Shown here: one piece after another, positions 26,195 through 32,696 of the stretch
Numbering within the stretch: the stretch's first letter is position 1
Layout of the letters: each line of letters starts with the position of its first letter
Assembly: GCA_017466525.1 (NCBI GenBank)
Contig: JAFTTY010000036.1
Location: forward strand, 1 to 41,556
Direction: 5' to 3'
DNA from: Alphaproteobacteria bacterium
GTDB lineage: Bacteria; Pseudomonadota; Alphaproteobacteria; Rs-D84
DNA: 41,556 bases
Made by a program: the position numbers and the translations under genes
Notes under the pieces: model-generated
Database searches by the model: none
Told to the model about the DNA's origin: nothing
The model's input: only the letters and a program-made list of their open reading frames with translations

Positions 26195-27142
26195 TCAGCG
26201 TCCCATCAGTTTCACGGGATTAATCGCAGTACCATTCAAACGCACAGAATAATGTAAATGCGGCCCGGTACTGCGCCCAGTACTGCCCACCTTGCCAATA
26301 AAACAGCCCGCAACAACACTATCGCCAGTTTTAACCGCATGTTCTGACAGATGACAATAAACCGTTTCATAACCATCCGAATGCGTTACTTTTATACCCT
26401 TACCACAAGTTTTATCTGTAAAAGCAGATTTAACATGCCCGTCTGCAGGCGAATAAATCTTGGTTCCTGTTGGCACGGCCAAATCAACCCCATTATGATT
26501 TTGTTGAAATTTTCCAGTAACAGGATTTGTACGCGGTCCAAACCTAGATGATATTCGTGCCTTACCTTCAAGCGGCTCTCCTAACGGCTTTTTCTGTCCA
26601 ACTGGTATATCAGATTTTCTGGTTGAACAAGATGCTGCGACCTGACCAGATGGTGGATTACTGGTCACCGCAGTATTTGTGGCACTATTTGTGGCACTGG
26701 GTGGCGGCGTCATATTTGCGGGCGCCGTATTAGAATACTGCATATTTGGCTGAACAAAAACATATTGCATCGGCACCACAGGCTGTGCAGGCTGATTTTG
26801 TTGTGGAATTAAACTTCCATCTTCAGACATATAGCCCTCTTTCTTTAATTGCGCCAAGGCGGCCTCTGTCTGGCGTTCCATACGTTCTAAATCTTCCTCC
26901 ATTGTAATACCCTGATACGCACAGCCACTGATACAAACGCCATTTTCATCAAAAATCGCCCCTAAATCATTGTAATCATCTGCCAATATTTCCATACGAT
27001 CCACAAAGGACAAATCCTCGAAAACTGTCGGGAATTTTTGCGCAGTCAGAAAACTTTTGGCGGCACCAACCACAGTCCAATCAAAAATATTTGGAATAAT
27101 ATAGACTAACAAAAACGTAAAAAATATACCCTTCCGTCTCAT
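26195..27142 (-). CDS. Membrane-anchored M23 metallopeptidase, tandem copy 2
   Basis: About 315 residues, sharing with copy 1 the anchor (MRRKGIFFTFLLVYIIPNIF), the GVCISGCAY motif and an M23 domain (ligands in HNGVD, CHLSEH and HLHYSV). It lacks the Gln tract and the C-terminal Cys extension; the linker is Pro/Asn/Ser/Thr-rich. Both paralogues look catalytically intact, so they probably cut different peptidoglycan bonds or act at different sites. The start is as for copy 1; ATG 27151 and 27169 are alternatives. It is divergent from htpX. Confidence 0.85.
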   Translation of the reverse strand: MRRKGIFFTFLLVYIIPNIFDWTVVGAAKSFLTAQKFPTVFEDLSFVDRMEILADDYNDLGAIFDENGVCISGCAYQGITMEEDLERMERQTEAALAQLKKEGYMSEDGSLIPQQNQPAQPVVPMQYVFVQPNMQYSNTAPANMTPPPSATNSATNTAVTSNPPSGQVAASCSTRKSDIPVGQKKPLGEPLEGKARISSRFGPRTNPVTGKFQQNHNGVDLAVPTGTKIYSPADGHVKSAFTDKTCGKGIKVTHSDGYETVYCHLSEHAVKTGDSVVAGCFIGKVGSTGRSTGPHLHYSVRLNGTAINPVKLMGR

Positions 27143-27151
27143 ATCAGGCAT
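27035..27151 (-). repeat. 5' homogenised segment of the M23 pair, copy B
   Basis: The partner of 26029-26145, at the start of the upstream M23 gene; the only difference I see is one T/C change. It encodes the membrane anchor and the first residues after it. Confidence 0.95.
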
Positions 27152-27192
27152 GCTATCACAATACCGCAAACAGAATAAAGCAAATATTTTTC

Positions 27193-27221
27193 ATGACATA
27201 CAACATTTTTTGTTTCATAAT
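27193..27221 (+). promoter_or_regulatory. Promoter of htpX
   Basis: ATGACA (27193-27198), a 17-bp spacer and CATAAT (27216-27221) match sigma-70 at 10 of 12 positions. A leader of about 28 bases with AAGGAA precedes the ATG, in contrast to the leaderless genes. Confidence 0.6.
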
Positions 27222-27255
27222 ACAGCCATAATTATTTTGCCAAGGAATAAAAATC

Positions 27256-28200
27256 ATGTCCAAAGTACAAACTGTATACGACCATATTCGCAGCAATAAC
27301 ATCAAGACACTGATATTGGTCGCCCTGTTCCCATTAATTTTTATTGCGCTTGTATTTTTATTCACCTGGATTGTGACCCCAATGGACCAAGCGATAGAGG
27401 TAACAATATCTGTTGCGATACCAACATTTATCGCATGCGCAATATGGTTGCTGATATCATGGGCGTTTGGCGACGCAATGATGTTAAGCAGCGTTGGCGC
27501 AACTGAAATAAAACCAGACAATGCCGAACACCGCGAAATTTTCCGCAGCGTTGAAAACGTCGCCCTGGCGGCGGGCCTGCCAACACCACGCGTATATATA
27601 ATAAATGACGATTCGTTAAACGCGTTTGCAACTGGACGCACACCACGCGATGCATCGGTCGCCCTGACACGTGGCATTATCAAAAAACTGGACAAACTGG
27701 AATTACAAGGCGTAATTGCACACGAAATGGCCCACATTGGCAATCGCGACATACGTTTAGACATGCTGTTAATTACCGGTGTTGGGGTCACAGTATTTGC
27801 CGCCGACATTATTTTACGTACCGCCCTATACAGCAATCATTCATCGGACGACAACGACAATCGCGGCAATGCGACCGCGGTCTTGCTGATGGTCTGGCTG
27901 GCATTCATGGTATTTAATACACTTATTACACCACTTTTACGCATGGCCATATCGCGCAACCGCGAATATGCAGCCGATGCAACAGGCGCCCATATAACCA
28001 GAAACCCCGCGGCATTGGCATCTGCCCTGCGCAAAATAACAACAGATTCCCGCGTTGAATGCATGGACAAGGTAAAATCAATGTCTGCTGTTTGCATTGC
28101 CAACCCATCTGCCCCACGCGAATTCATTGGCGACCTAATGGCAACCCATCCACCCGTTGAAAAAAGAATCCAGCGTCTGGAATCTATGAACATAAAATAA
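27256..28200 (+). CDS. htpX: HtpX-type M48 membrane protease
   Basis: A 314-residue inner-membrane zinc protease for membrane-protein quality control. Two N-terminal helices (about 20-45 and 52-72) precede the catalytic motif HEMAH (about residue 155), followed by further hydrophobic helices and the third ligand region REYAADATGA. The C-terminus ends in HPPVEKRIQRLE. Size and order match HtpX. The gene has its own promoter and Shine-Dalgarno, and is followed by tdk after 13 bp in one probable operon. Confidence 0.93.
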   Translation: MSKVQTVYDHIRSNNIKTLILVALFPLIFIALVFLFTWIVTPMDQAIEVTISVAIPTFIACAIWLLISWAFGDAMMLSSVGATEIKPDNAEHREIFRSVENVALAAGLPTPRVYIINDDSLNAFATGRTPRDASVALTRGIIKKLDKLELQGVIAHEMAHIGNRDIRLDMLLITGVGVTVFAADIILRTALYSNHSSDDNDNRGNATAVLLMVWLAFMVFNTLITPLLRMAISRNREYAADATGAHITRNPAALASALRKITTDSRVECMDKVKSMSAVCIANPSAPREFIGDLMATHPPVEKRIQRLESMNIK

Positions 28201-28213
28201 GAAGGTATCAAGA

Positions 28214-28795
28214 ATGGCAAATCTGCACTTTCATTATGGTGTAATGAGCAGCTCTAAATCAGCCGCCCTGATTATAAACGCCTATAACTTCAGAAAAAAC
28301 GGCAACAAAGTCGAAGTTATAAAGCCTGCATTTGACAAACGCTTTGCATCACAAAAGATTGTATCACGCATTGGTCTGGAATGCGACGCAATGGCCATGC
28401 CACATTTGACACAATATAACCCCGCCCCTGATACAGATGTTGTTTTGGTTGATGAAGTACAGTTTTTCACCCCATCAGACATTGATAATCTGGTACACAT
28501 TGCCGACCAGCAAAATAAAGTCGTTATGTGTTACGGCCTGATGGTGGACAGTAATGAACAGATATTTCCCGCCGCGCGCCGTTTGATAGAGGTTGGCGCA
28601 AAACTACACCGCATGGATTCGAATTGTCAAATAAATGGGTGCATGAAATTGGCGACGCATCATCTGCGCTTTGACAGCACGGGCAAAGTCATACGTGCAG
28701 GCGAACAATTTGCACTGGGCGACAGCAATTATAAATCCGTATGTCGCAGACACTATAACGCGCTATATCACGGCACGAAACAAAAAACGAAATAA
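28214..28795 (+). CDS. tdk: Thymidine kinase (type II)
   Basis: A 193-residue enzyme phosphorylating deoxythymidine (salvage). The P-loop is GVMSSSKSA (residues 9-17; usually GxMxSGKS/T, so the central Gly is replaced by Ser), the Walker B is VVLVDEVQFF, and the zinc lasso has C..C (NCQINGC) and a later CRRH. Substitution in the P-loop is noteworthy but other motifs are intact. It is cotranscribed with htpX. Confidence 0.92.
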   Translation: MANLHFHYGVMSSSKSAALIINAYNFRKNGNKVEVIKPAFDKRFASQKIVSRIGLECDAMAMPHLTQYNPAPDTDVVLVDEVQFFTPSDIDNLVHIADQQNKVVMCYGLMVDSNEQIFPAARRLIEVGAKLHRMDSNCQINGCMKLATHHLRFDSTGKVIRAGEQFALGDSNYKSVCRRHYNALYHGTKQKTK

Positions 28796-28848
28796 TTTTT
28801 TATTTTTTCTTGCAATTCAAATAAAAAGGTATAAAATAACAAACCGTT

Positions 28849-28925
28849 GCATCCATAGCTTAACTGGATAAAGCATCTGACTACGGATCAGAAGACTGAG
28901 GGTTCGAATCCTTCTGGATGCGCCA
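28849..28925 (+). tRNA. tRNA-Arg (anticodon ACG)
   Basis: A 77-nt tRNA with encoded CCA. Acceptor GCATCC pairs with GGATGC; the anticodon arm CTGAC-TACGGAT..CAG gives ACG (wobble I at A34 expected); the T-arm contains GGGTTCGAATCC. A TATAAAAT-like -10 lies about 15 bp upstream. Confidence 0.93.
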
Positions 28926-28937
28926 GATTTAATAAAG

Positions 28938-28965
28938 AACGTCGCCTTGTGCGGCGTTTTTTATT
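28938..28965 (+). terminator. Terminator of tRNA-Arg
   Basis: AACGTCGC/GCGGCGTT (28938-28945 with 28951-28958; one G-T pair), followed by a TTTTTTATT run. Confidence 0.8.
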
Positions 28966-28975
28966 AAACCGTGTG

Positions 28976-29000
28976 TAACACGCGGATTTGAACCCGACCA
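28976..29000 (-). other. tRNA T-arm-like remnant
   Basis: On the minus strand this interval contains GGGTTCAAATCC, a textbook T-arm sequence, but no matching acceptor, D or anticodon arms around it. It looks like a decayed tRNA end close to tRNA-Arg. Confidence 0.35.
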
Positions 29001-29024
29001 GAAGTTAGCGAAAACAAATAATTT

Positions 29025-29052
29025 AAAACACCGCCATTTGGCGGTGTTTTTT
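29025..29052. terminator. Bidirectional terminator
   Basis: AAAACACCGCC/GGCGGTGTTTT (29025-29035 with 29040-29050) is a perfect 11-bp stem; the plus strand ends in six T. It lies after the small Cys gene (minus) and after tRNA-Arg (plus). Confidence 0.8.
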
Positions 29053-29077
29053 AACAAGCAATCCAATAAAACAAATA

Positions 29078-29347
29078 TTATTTTGTTTTTTCTGATGCGA
29101 CCTTTGCCATACAGCCGTTACCACGTTGGAAAACATTTACAAAGACCAAACGTGCATTTTCACGTTCTGCTTCTTCGGCTTTCTTGGCTGCTTCCTTCAT
29201 TTTTGCCGCTTTTTCTGCTGCCTGCATTTTCGCAACAGTTTCTTCTGGCCAATTCAAGTTTGCATCTTTAACCGCACAAGAACCAGTGAACTTACAACCG
29301 CCGTTTTCAGCAACAAAAACACAATACTTTGCTTTACATACTGACAT
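29078..29347 (-). CDS. Small Cys-containing helical protein, unknown
   Basis: An 89-residue protein. The N-terminus is a compact Cys segment (MSVCKAKYCVFVAENGGCKF.GSCAV; four Cys within 24 residues), possibly metal-binding; the second half is Ala/Lys/Glu-rich and helical (VAKMQAAEKAAKMKEAAKK), with a last Cys. I do not recognise it. It has a good promoter (TTGACA at 29408-29403, 16 bp, TATTAT) and an AAAGGA Shine-Dalgarno, so it is certainly expressed as a gene. Confidence 0.7.
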   Translation of the reverse strand: MSVCKAKYCVFVAENGGCKFTGSCAVKDANLNWPEETVAKMQAAEKAAKMKEAAKKAEEAERENARLVFVNVFQRGNGCMAKVASEKTK

Positions 29348-29380
29348 AATTTATCCTTTTTGTTTATATTTACCACCGCA

Positions 29381-29408
29381 ATAATAGCACCCAACATTAT
29401 TTTGTCAA
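29381..29408 (-). promoter_or_regulatory. Promoter of the small Cys gene
   Basis: Consensus TTGACA (29408-29403), a 16-bp spacer and TGC-TATTAT (29386-29381). This is the best -35 in the window, next to that of the kinase-like gene. Confidence 0.65.
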
Positions 29409-29478
29409 CTTGTTTTTATTCCCAAATCTGACTTATATTTTATATAGCATATTGTTTTCGCTAAAAATTCTTGATTTT

Positions 29479-29561
29479 TGGTGGGCGTACAGAGACTCGA
29501 ACTCTGATGGGTTTCGCATGGAACCTAAATCCAGCGCGTCTACCAATTTGACCGCGACACT
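29479..29561 (-). pseudogene. Decayed tRNA-Leu copy
   Basis: The 3' half matches the intact tRNA-Leu at 29624 exactly over a 43-bp stretch (acceptor 3' strand, T-arm and variable arm), and the anticodon loop with TAG is kept. But the anticodon stem has a mismatch (CTGGA versus TCCAT) and a 2-base deletion, and the 5' acceptor strand reads GTGTCGC instead of GGGCGTA, so it cannot pair. Confidence 0.8.
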
Positions 29562-29623
29562 ATGTGCGCGTCCCACTTCGCTATCGCTTCGTAGTCGCCA
29601 ATGGCTCAATTGTTATGGATTTT

Positions 29624-29708
<85 letters not shown>

Positions 29709-29799
29709 ATAAATTGGTCGTATGGTGGCATTACACTTCGTTATATAGTCGCCATACGCCCTATTTTTGAAAGTTTTTACATTTTACGATAAAAAAAAC

Positions 29800-29828
29800 T
29801 TGATTTCCAGTAAAATTTAACATACAAT
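29800..29828 (+). promoter_or_regulatory. Promoter of rpmG
   Basis: TTGATT (29800-29805), a 17-bp spacer and TACAAT (29823-29828). A leader of about 22 bases with AAAAGG follows. Confidence 0.6.
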
Positions 29829-29856
29829 CGGCGCAGAATAATAAAAGGCAAGTAAA

Positions 29857-30036
29857 ATGGCATCTAAAAAAGGTAGCAAAGAAGTTGTACAATTAAAGAA
29901 CGCTGAAACTGGCGTATTCTATATTACAACTAAAAATACAAAGTCCGAAAACACTCAGGGCAAAATGAAATTCCGTAAGTACGACAAAAAATTGCGCAAG
30001 CATGTCGTATTCACAGAAGCAAAAATGCCTCACTAA
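29857..30036 (+). CDS. rpmG: 50S ribosomal protein L33
   Basis: A 59-residue basic protein: MASKKGSKEVVQLKNAETGV, with the family's GVFYITTKN and MKFRKYDKKLRKHVVF. It has no Cys, so it is a zinc-free (C-minus) L33. AAAAGG precedes the ATG. The gene is short and stands alone, with its own promoter and terminator. Confidence 0.95.
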   Translation: MASKKGSKEVVQLKNAETGVFYITTKNTKSENTQGKMKFRKYDKKLRKHVVFTEAKMPH

Positions 30037-30064
30037 AACAATCGGCATTTTGTTAATGTATTGT

Positions 30065-30092
30065 AAAAAATTCCCCAATTGGGGAATTTTTT
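30065..30092 (+). terminator. Terminator of rpmG
   Basis: AAAAAATTCCCC/GGGGAATTTTTT (30065-30076 with 30081-30092), a perfect 12-bp stem with an AATT loop. Confidence 0.85.
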
Positions 30093-30131
30093 ATGCAGTG
30101 ACACCATTAAACCGCATTAAAAACACATGTT

Positions 30132-30208
30132 TTGCATAAATTTTTCGACAAAACGCTTGACTTTTCATATAAAAAACGTCAATATTGCATAAACTTTTCG
30201 CCAAAACG
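30132..30208 (+). repeat. Duplicated 24-bp element in the rplU leader
   Basis: 30132-30155 and 30185-30208 are 24-bp direct copies with two differences (T/C and A/C), 53 bp apart. Each contains TTTTCG and CAAAACG flanking positions. They sit between a TTGACT -35-like site (30157) and the rplU ribosome-binding site, so they could be operator or leader elements. Confidence 0.6.
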
Positions 30209-30247
30209 GCAAAAAATAACAATAAACATAAATTCGAGGACATTGAA

Positions 30248-30547
30248 ATGAGCGATTATGCAATCTTTCAAACCGGCGGCAAACAGTATCGCGTTGCAAA
30301 AGGCGATATTATCAAGGTTGAAAAGCTGAATGCCGACGGCAAAATTGAATTTGACCAGGTTTTAATGGTCGGCGACAAAATTGGCACACCATTCGTTGAC
30401 GGCGCCAAAATTGTTGCAGAAGTAGTTGAACAGAAACGCGCTGACAAAATTTTGGTTTTCAAGAAAAAACGTCGCCAAAACTATCGCCGCACTGCCGGCC
30501 ATCGTCAGCACATTACTGTTTTGAAAATCACAGACATCAAGGCATAA
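30248..30547 (+). CDS. rplU: 50S ribosomal protein L21
   Basis: A 99-residue L21: [20 protein letters not shown], the family's FDQVLMVGD and [23 protein letters not shown]. The ATG at 30248 is chosen because GAGG sits 9 bases upstream and the product begins as other L21 proteins do; an upstream in-frame start at 30185 is inside the repeat element. It leads the rplU-rpmA operon, the normal arrangement. Confidence 0.96.
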   Translation: MSDYAIFQTGGKQYRVAKGDIIKVEKLNADGKIEFDQVLMVGDKIGTPFVDGAKIVAEVVEQKRADKILVFKKKRRQNYRRTAGHRQHITVLKITDIKA

Positions 30548-30559
30548 GGAGGCAGAACT

Positions 30560-30826
30560 ATGGCACATAAGAAAGCTGGTTCGGCATCATCGAACGGACG
30601 CGACTCGGCGGGACGCAGACTTGGCGTAAAAAAATCCGGTGGTTCACGCGTAATCCCAGGCAACATCATCATTCGTCAGCGTGGCACATCTGTTCACCCT
30701 GGCCTGAACGTTGGCATGGGCAAAGATCACACAATCTTTGCAAAGATTGCCGGCATTGTTAAGTTTAAAAAGGGCAACGGCGACCGCAGAACGGTTTCTG
30801 TTATCCCAGAAGAAACTGCAAAATAA
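30560..30826 (+). CDS. rpmA: 50S ribosomal protein L27
   Basis: An 88-residue L27: [42 protein letters not shown] and [14 protein letters not shown]. The start is the mature form (MAHKK), without the cleavable extension found in some Firmicutes. AAGGAGG precedes the ATG. It is 12 bp after rplU. Confidence 0.97.
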   Translation: MAHKKAGSASSNGRDSAGRRLGVKKSGGSRVIPGNIIIRQRGTSVHPGLNVGMGKDHTIFAKIAGIVKFKKGNGDRRTVSVIPEETAK

Positions 30827-30853
30827 AAAAATCCCCCGTTTGGGGGATTTTTT
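30825..30853 (+). terminator. Terminator of rplU-rpmA
   Basis: AAATCCCCC/GGGGGATTT with a 4-base loop and a T run, immediately after the rpmA stop. Confidence 0.85.
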
Positions 30854-30921
30854 TAGCTTTGATTCTATTTACTGGGTTGTAGGTTCCCAGGGGATAAAAA
30901 CTCCCCCACCCCCACACATCT

Positions 30922-30972
30922 TTGTCACTCCTGCGCAGGCAGGAGTGGGACTATACAGTGCGAGCAACGCGA
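30922..30972. repeat. Dispersed palindromic repeat, copy 1
   Basis: A 51-bp element whose first part is the hairpin CACTCCTGC-GCAG-GCAGGAGTG (9-bp stem), followed by a tail with GAGCAACGCGA. One base differs from copy 2 (31107-31157). It resembles the small palindromic repeats that scatter through many bacterial genomes. Confidence 0.9.
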
Positions 30973-31021
30973 GAACAAAAAAAATTATAAAATAGTGACG
31001 AATGTAAATTTAAAAGACCCT

Positions 31022-31044
31022 GTTCCTGCCTACGCAGGAATTAC
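31022..31044. repeat. Partial palindromic repeat (related)
   Basis: TTCCTGC-CTAC-GCAGGAA is a shorter hairpin of the same kind as the flanking repeats, without the tail. It sits between copies 1 and 2. Confidence 0.6.
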
Positions 31045-31106
31045 AACTTTTTTTTGAAAAAAAGATGTTGTGGTGTGGCGTTTAAGATTCTGGAAAATTA
31101 AAAACA

Positions 31107-31157
31107 TTGTCACTCCTGCGCAGGCAGGAGTGGGGCTATACAGTGCGAGCAACGCGA
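31107..31157. repeat. Dispersed palindromic repeat, copy 2
   Basis: The same 51-bp element as 30922-30972, with one G/A difference, in the same orientation, 185 bp further on. The remainder of the 405-bp gap between rpmA and the Cys-rich gene (30827-31232) holds the rpmA terminator and no credible ORF. Confidence 0.9.
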
Positions 31158-31197
31158 ACCAAAAAAACACCCAACGAACGTTTTTAAAAATTCTGGC

Positions 31198-31226
31198 TTG
31201 CAACCGGAATCAATATTTTTTATCAT
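31198..31226 (+). promoter_or_regulatory. Promoter of the Cys-rich secreted protein (leaderless design)
   Basis: TTGCAA (31198-31203), a 17-bp spacer and TATCAT (31221-31226) end 6 bp before the ATG at 31233; no Shine-Dalgarno fits. Confidence 0.55.
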
Positions 31227-31232
31227 AACGAT

Positions 31233-32693
31233 ATGAGAATGCTAATCACCATATTTTCGTTTCTATTTATTCTGGGCGTACATAACACGGCACATACGGC
31301 GGTAACCTACGATTTTTGTAGTACGAGAAAAGAACCAGGCACCTGCAACACGACAGCAGGCTGTTATTATGACCTGAACGGCAAATCTTGCAACTCATGC
31401 TCTGGTGGCACCTACAAGGGGACAAACGGCGGATTATGCACCACATGCCCCAGCGATGGTTTATACACAGGTAAGGTAGGCACCATAAATGCCGTTATGA
31501 TAGACACATCCAAGGGGGGGCTAACATCCGTAGACGAATGCGCATGGAAATCCTTTTGTCATAATGAGAATAAATACTTAATTGATTTTAGAAAAGACAG
31601 CGCCGGCTGCGAATATTGCCAAGCCAGAAACAAGCCAGAAAACAACGAATATTACTATCTTTATGCAGATTCCGACGATTCCCAGACTGGCACGCTGGGT
31701 GACGCCACCACAAACTATTTTGATAAATTCTGTCGTAAATGCGGCAAAAACACGCAAGAAACAAAGAACGGGGCCACAAGTTGCAGATGCAAAACAGGAT
31801 ATGTTGCCGACAATAAAACTAAAGCCACAGAAACTCGAGATGATGATTGCAAACCAGAACAACACACAATAACTTACTACTGCAATGTTGGTGAAACCGC
31901 CGTGAGCCTCTTTACACAATCTTACGCAAATATCGACAGCCCTTGTTATGAAAAAAACACAATTGACTATTGCCCCAGTAATACAGAAAGTCCAGATTAC
32001 GAAACATGTAAAAAGAAGCACATACATTTCTTAAAATACGACGACAGATTTTTTATACCGTATTTTCTTTCACAAAAAGAAGTAACAAAAGGCGATACAT
32101 ACGAAAGCTATAACCAAACCTGGTGTGTAGATTACTATGCCCCCAGCCCATTACATTCCTGTAAAAAAAGGGGGCACGCAATAATTGGCTGGTACAGCGA
32201 AAAACAAAAAGTTGCGTTCGCAACCACGGGCAGCACCACAGACATCACATCAGTACTAGGCACTTCCTATACCATCCATTCGGACCAACTAACATATAAA
32301 TGGACAGACAATCTTGACCTTTACCCCATATGGAAACAAAAAATAATAGACTGCGACCCTGGTTATTATTTAAATAATGCAAATGAAGCATGCTTCGTAT
32401 GTCCGGCCGGATATTATTGCCCCGGCGTATCAGATGGAACAATTGATGCAGAAGATCCAAAGGATATCGGACTTTCCCCATGTCCACTTGGATCAACATC
32501 TGATGCAAATTCTGACGCAATCACAGACTGCTATTTAAAACCGGCGGTAAAATGTGGGGCATCATCTGACGCAATCACAGACTGCTATTCAGGAACCAAA
32601 TTCTGCGGGGCATCCACTGGCGACTGCATCTATATGCCGGTATCGGCCGAACGGGCCTATTACACCAACCCCACGGAAACGAGCGCGCAATAA
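31233..32693 (+). CDS. Secreted Cys-rich protein with InlB-type repeat
   Basis: A 486-residue protein with a signal peptide (MRMLITIFSFLFILGVHNTAHTA) and over 40 Cys in C-x-x-C and C-x-n-C clusters resembling EGF/ephrin-receptor-like modules (for example CPAGYYCPG and CPLGSTS). Residues near 300-370 (GHAIIGWYSEK ... YTIHSDQLTYKWTDNLDLYPIWK) match the Listeria-Bacteroides (InlB B) repeat pattern. Near the C-terminus an 18-residue unit starting SDAITDCY is tandemly repeated (54-bp period at 32511). It ends 3 bp before the convergent polA. I cannot say whether it is complete, as long members would carry more modules. It probably acts outside the cell. Confidence 0.75.
   Translation: MRMLITIFSFLFILGVHNTAHTAVTYDFCSTRKEPGTCNTTAGCYYDLNGKSCNSCSGGTYKGTNGGLCTTCPSDGLYTGKVGTINAVMIDTSKGGLTSVDECAWKSFCHNENKYLIDFRKDSAGCEYCQARNKPENNEYYYLYADSDDSQTGTLGDATTNYFDKFCRKCGKNTQETKNGATSCRCKTGYVADNKTKATETRDDDCKPEQHTITYYCNVGETAVSLFTQSYANIDSPCYEKNTIDYCPSNTESPDYETCKKKHIHFLKYDDRFFIPYFLSQKEVTKGDTYESYNQTWCVDYYAPSPLHSCKKRGHAIIGWYSEKQKVAFATTGSTTDITSVLGTSYTIHSDQLTYKWTDNLDLYPIWKQKIIDCDPGYYLNNANEACFVCPAGYYCPGVSDGTIDAEDPKDIGLSPCPLGSTSDANSDAITDCYLKPAVKCGASSDAITDCYSGTKFCGASTGDCIYMPVSAERAYYTNPTETSAQ
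32511..32618 (+). repeat. 54-bp in-frame tandem repeat
   Basis: Two 54-bp units (32511 and 32565) begin with an identical 25-bp stretch and encode SDAITDCY..CGAS twice. This suggests slippage in the Cys-rich gene. Confidence 0.85.
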
Positions 32694-32696
32694 TAA

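Noticed and set aside
27156..27836. A 226-codon open frame on the minus strand over htpX
   Set aside because: It is antisense to the HEMAH-containing htpX gene, has no Shine-Dalgarno, and would cross the M23 start region.
30922..31157. Possible CRISPR from the palindromic repeats
   Set aside because: Only two full copies exist, 185 bp apart, with no uniform spacers and no cas genes nearby.
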